Below, in pieces: positions 42,416 through 44,111 of a stretch of DNA of 44,111 nt. The translations under genes and the position numbers were made by a program. The notes beneath the pieces are model-generated. The model saw only the letters and a program-made list of their open reading frames with translations, was not told the origin of the DNA and made no database searches. Within the stretch, counting starts at the first letter, position 1; each line of letters opens with the position of its first letter. Source of the stretch: OMIS01 sp044350895 (lineage in GTDB: Bacteria > Patescibacteriota > Microgenomatia > UBA1400 > PJMF01); contig JBILGT010000009.1 of NCBI GenBank assembly GCA_044350895.1, positions 1-44,111 of the forward strand. The letters are read 5' to 3'.

Positions 42416-42904
42416 ATGAAGATAACAAATCACACACCTGAAAACGTAGAGTCATTTAGTACTGACTTAAAATCCGTACTCACAGAACTAGAAGAGGCTA
42501 ATTACCTATTTATTATTGCTGACAGTGAAAAAGCTCACTTATTTCTTTTTAGTAAAGGTGAACTAGTACAGTCCAAAGACTACCAAGACGAAGGCGTTCA
42601 AAGAAAAACTAGAATAAATTCGGGTGAGTTGTATGGAAGAAGCACTAAACTAACTCACAAGATCAATAATGAACTTAAACAACATGTGCAACAAATAATG
42701 AGTGAGGCAGAAAAGTTTGTAGAAGGTACACATATAAATGGAGTATTTCTCGGTGGTCATAAACCACTTTTTCATGTGATGATTGAAGAGTTGCCTTCAG
42801 ATTTACAAAAAAAATTAAGAGGAGAATTTGTGACGGAGCTGAGTATATTGGAGCATGATTTAATTAAACACTGTAAACAAGTACTCGCTGAGTATATACA
42901 ATAG
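42416..42904 (+). CDS. baeRF-like protein (bacterial archaeo-eukaryotic release factor family)
   Basis: 162 aa. NYLFIIADSEKAHLFLFSKGELV is the strand-rich start of the eRF1-domain-2-like module, and THINGVFLGGHKPLFHVMIEELPSDLQKKLRGEF then TELSILEHDLIKHC is the eRF1-domain-3-like ending of baeRF proteins. These are proposed to act on ribosomes or in stalled-translation rescue; no GGQ motif is present, so peptidyl-tRNA hydrolysis is not evident. It lacks the usual N-terminal domain, so it is a short form. The DUF1059 gene starts 25 nt after its stop. Confidence 0.65.
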   Translation: MKITNHTPENVESFSTDLKSVLTELEEANYLFIIADSEKAHLFLFSKGELVQSKDYQDEGVQRKTRINSGELYGRSTKLTHKINNELKQHVQQIMSEAEKFVEGTHINGVFLGGHKPLFHVMIEELPSDLQKKLRGEFVTELSILEHDLIKHCKQVLAEYIQ

Positions 42905-42928
42905 GGTACACCAGAGGAAATAATTTTT

Positions 42929-43165
42929 ATGAAAACAATGACCTGTAAACAACTTGGCGGTGCGTGTGATATGGCATTTCGAGCTGCGACATTCCAAGAA
43001 ATGGCTAAGTTAAGTCAGCGCCATGGAGCCGATTATGCCTTAGAACCTGCTCATGCAGAGGCAATGGTAAAAATGACTGAACTGATGGAAGATCCTGATG
43101 GCATGCAAGCATGGATGCACGATAGAGAATTAGAATTTAATGCTCTGCCTGATGATTCAAATTAG
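42929..43165 (+). CDS. DUF1059-like small protein
   Basis: 78 aa. The start MKTMTCKQLGGACDMAFRAATFQEMAKLSQRHG is the DUF1059 pattern, with Cys6 and Cys13 and two His later, possibly a small metal-binding site. No signal or membrane segment. It follows the baeRF-like gene by 24 nt, and the two are probably co-transcribed. The TAG stop is interleaved with the stop of the convergent DUF1801 gene (TTAG 43162-43165). Confidence 0.8.
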   Translation: MKTMTCKQLGGACDMAFRAATFQEMAKLSQRHGADYALEPAHAEAMVKMTELMEDPDGMQAWMHDRELEFNALPDDSN

Positions 43166-43584
43166 GATACTTGTCCTACCCCACCTAATTTGGCAGCCTC
43201 TGAAATAATTTTTGTAATGATGTTGAGATCAATATCAGCAAGTGATTTAAAGCGAATGCAACTTTTACCAATGCTAGCTTTAGGTAATTTGTCTTTAAAT
43301 GATTCTGTAATATATTTTTCATTATCAACAGCACACACATACACTGAAATATAATTTTTTTGACTTGCCAACAGTACCAGAGACCAATCACCTTCTCTCC
43401 CACTAGCATAGCGATAGTGATACGTTCCATACCCAATCATGCCAGATACAATGTGTGGTTTAAGATCCGGTATAGTCTTTTGTATTAATTTATGTAGTTT
43501 TTCTATCTCGCTTCGGCGAGGTTCATCAATTAGTGAAATATATTCTTCAGGTGTTGTAGCGGCGGTGGGTTTAAACATGTTCAT
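43162..43584 (-). CDS. DUF1801 protein (third copy)
   Basis: 140 aa; ATG at 43584 or 43578. TPEEYISLIDEPRRSEIEKLHKLI, IPDLKPHIVSGMIGYGTYHY and NYISVYVCAVDNEKYITESFKDKL match the longer DUF1801 subgroup; SIGKSCIRFKSLADIDLNII matches the C-terminal element. Soluble, with unknown role. Three copies of the family in 7 kb, of clearly different sequence, point to old divergence rather than recent duplication. Confidence 0.85.
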   Translation of the reverse strand: MNMFKPTAATTPEEYISLIDEPRRSEIEKLHKLIQKTIPDLKPHIVSGMIGYGTYHYRYASGREGDWSLVLLASQKNYISVYVCAVDNEKYITESFKDKLPKASIGKSCIRFKSLADIDLNIITKIISEAAKLGGVGQVS

Positions 43585-43617
43585 AGCGATTAAAATTCTA
43601 GCATACTGCTGCTATTA

Positions 43618-43932
43618 CTACTTTAAAATAAGAGTTTCATCTCTTCGAAATGGAATATTATTTTTTCGCAATGTTTCTTCATAATCCAATAGACACTGGT
43701 TATCAAATGCACAACCAATCACAACATCTGTTCCCTCAACTGGAAAGTGATCTAGTCTTGAGGGATTGTCAATAAAGATAATAGATTCACCAGCAAGTTT
43801 TTCTTGAATCCTTCTGAGGATAAATCTTGCCTTTTGACGTTGCTCTTCTTCTGCCATTTTCGTACCATCCGCGACCTTCTTTAAAGATTCCTTATGGACG
43901 ATATGATATTCGGTTGGCATATTCACTTTCAC
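43618..43932 (-). CDS. Hypothetical protein coupled to the edge gene
   Basis: 104 aa, not recognised. Start: a GTG at 43932 overlaps the upstream gene's stop as GTGA, a standard coupling; ATG 43920 is an alternative. N-terminal helix rich in Lys/Glu (HKESLKKVADGTKMAEEEQ), then RRIQEKLAGESIIFIDNPSRL and DVVIGCAFDNQCLLDYEETL. The end is basic. It may be a partner of the upstream gene. No motif suggests an activity. Confidence 0.6.
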   Translation of the reverse strand: MKVNMPTEYHIVHKESLKKVADGTKMAEEEQRQKARFILRRIQEKLAGESIIFIDNPSRLDHFPVEGTDVVIGCAFDNQCLLDYEETLRKNNIPFRRDETLILK

Positions 43933-44111
43933 ATTGTATTTTCATAATCAGCATATTGCATGCTGTCAGTTATTTCTATAAGCAACTCATGATCTATGAA
44001 ATGTTGATGAATATCGCACGATACATTCCGGAATAGGAAGGTAAGCGTGAAGGTAGGAAGATCAACAAGGGTACGAAGAAATATTGAGATGTTTTCTGGG
44101 AATAGCCAGTA
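43929..44111 (-). CDS. C-terminal end of a gene cut by the right edge
   Basis: An open frame of 60 codons enters from the right edge and ends at TGA (43931-43929). It reads WLFPENISIFLRTLVDLP, then FTLTFLFRNVSCDIHQHF and IDHELLIEITDSMQYADYE. Coding character is supported by the GTGA overlap with the next gene. The family is not recognised from this tail. It was easy to miss because it has no start in the window. Confidence 0.65.
   Translation of the reverse strand, partial: YWLFPENISIFLRTLVDLPTFTLTFLFRNVSCDIHQHFIDHELLIEITDSMQYADYENTM

Noticed and set aside
1..44111. Alternative genetic code (TGA as glycine)
   Set aside because: TGA ends HsdR, the gene at 30841 and the edge gene in ATGA/GTGA overlaps, and intact proteins have no internal TGA.
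1..44111. tRNA, rRNA, CRISPR array, insertion sequence or prophage
   Set aside because: Scanning for T-arm motifs, regular short repeats, transposase motifs and phage structural genes gave nothing convincing. A covariance-model search (tRNAscan, Infernal) was not possible here.

Overview
The window is a compact, AT-rich stretch of bacterial chromosome. The pairing of big multi-TM glycosyltransferase-like proteins (1-2830), a short TruB, many small DUF proteins and very tight gene packing looks like a Patescibacteria (CPR) genome, perhaps of the Microgenomates type. That assignment is an inference from gene content; no rRNA or ribosomal protein gene is present to test it. TGA, TAG and TAA all act as stops, so the Gracilibacteria/SR1 code (TGA = Gly) does not apply.

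Layout. 1-4850: two large membrane proteins (one cut by the window edge), a CorA-type channel and small membrane proteins. 5038-9685: an envelope/signalling stretch with a C39-like peptidase, a secreted-type alpha/beta hydrolase and three decayed genes (amidase remnant, frameshifted surface protein, broken histidine kinase). 9725-14155: HflX, an AdoMet-decarboxylase-like protein, a conserved unknown, a saccharopine-dehydrogenase-like protein and a small secreted protein. 14225-24694: DEAD-box helicase, HxlR regulator divergent from an FMN reductase, DUF2130 protein, PAP2 phosphatase and DgkA-type kinase, TruB, topoisomerase IB, a DedA protein split by a frameshift, SDR, MFS and an ECF-like sigma factor.

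24727-33789 (minus strand) is one tightly coupled type I restriction-modification operon in the order half-HsdS, HsdM, unknown (possibly HEPN-like), HsdS, RhuM, HsdR, YgjP-type metalloprotease; five of its six junctions overlap. 33847-39650: YggT, DUF1697, an ABC exporter, a DUF1801 protein, and a quinone/aromatic-defence set like the Bacillus MhqR regulon (MhqD-like hydrolase, MhqO-like dioxygenase, CatE-like VOC protein with an in-frame TAG). 39697-44111: ABC-F ATPase, small DUF proteins (two DUF1801, YdeI-like, DUF2200, DUF1059), a baeRF-like protein and a two-gene cluster running off the right edge.

Two window-wide patterns stand out. First, of nine convergent gene ends, four share their stop codons in a 4-nt overlap (CTAA or TTAG) and three more are 1-2 nt apart; the only two with room each carry an intrinsic terminator. 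Second, many starts lie only 5-17 nt downstream of a TATACT/TATAAT-like -10 box, usually without a Shine-Dalgarno sequence, which suggests many leaderless or near-leaderless mRNAs. Five genes carry visible lesions, three of them within 5-10 kb. I see no tRNA, rRNA, CRISPR array or insertion sequence.
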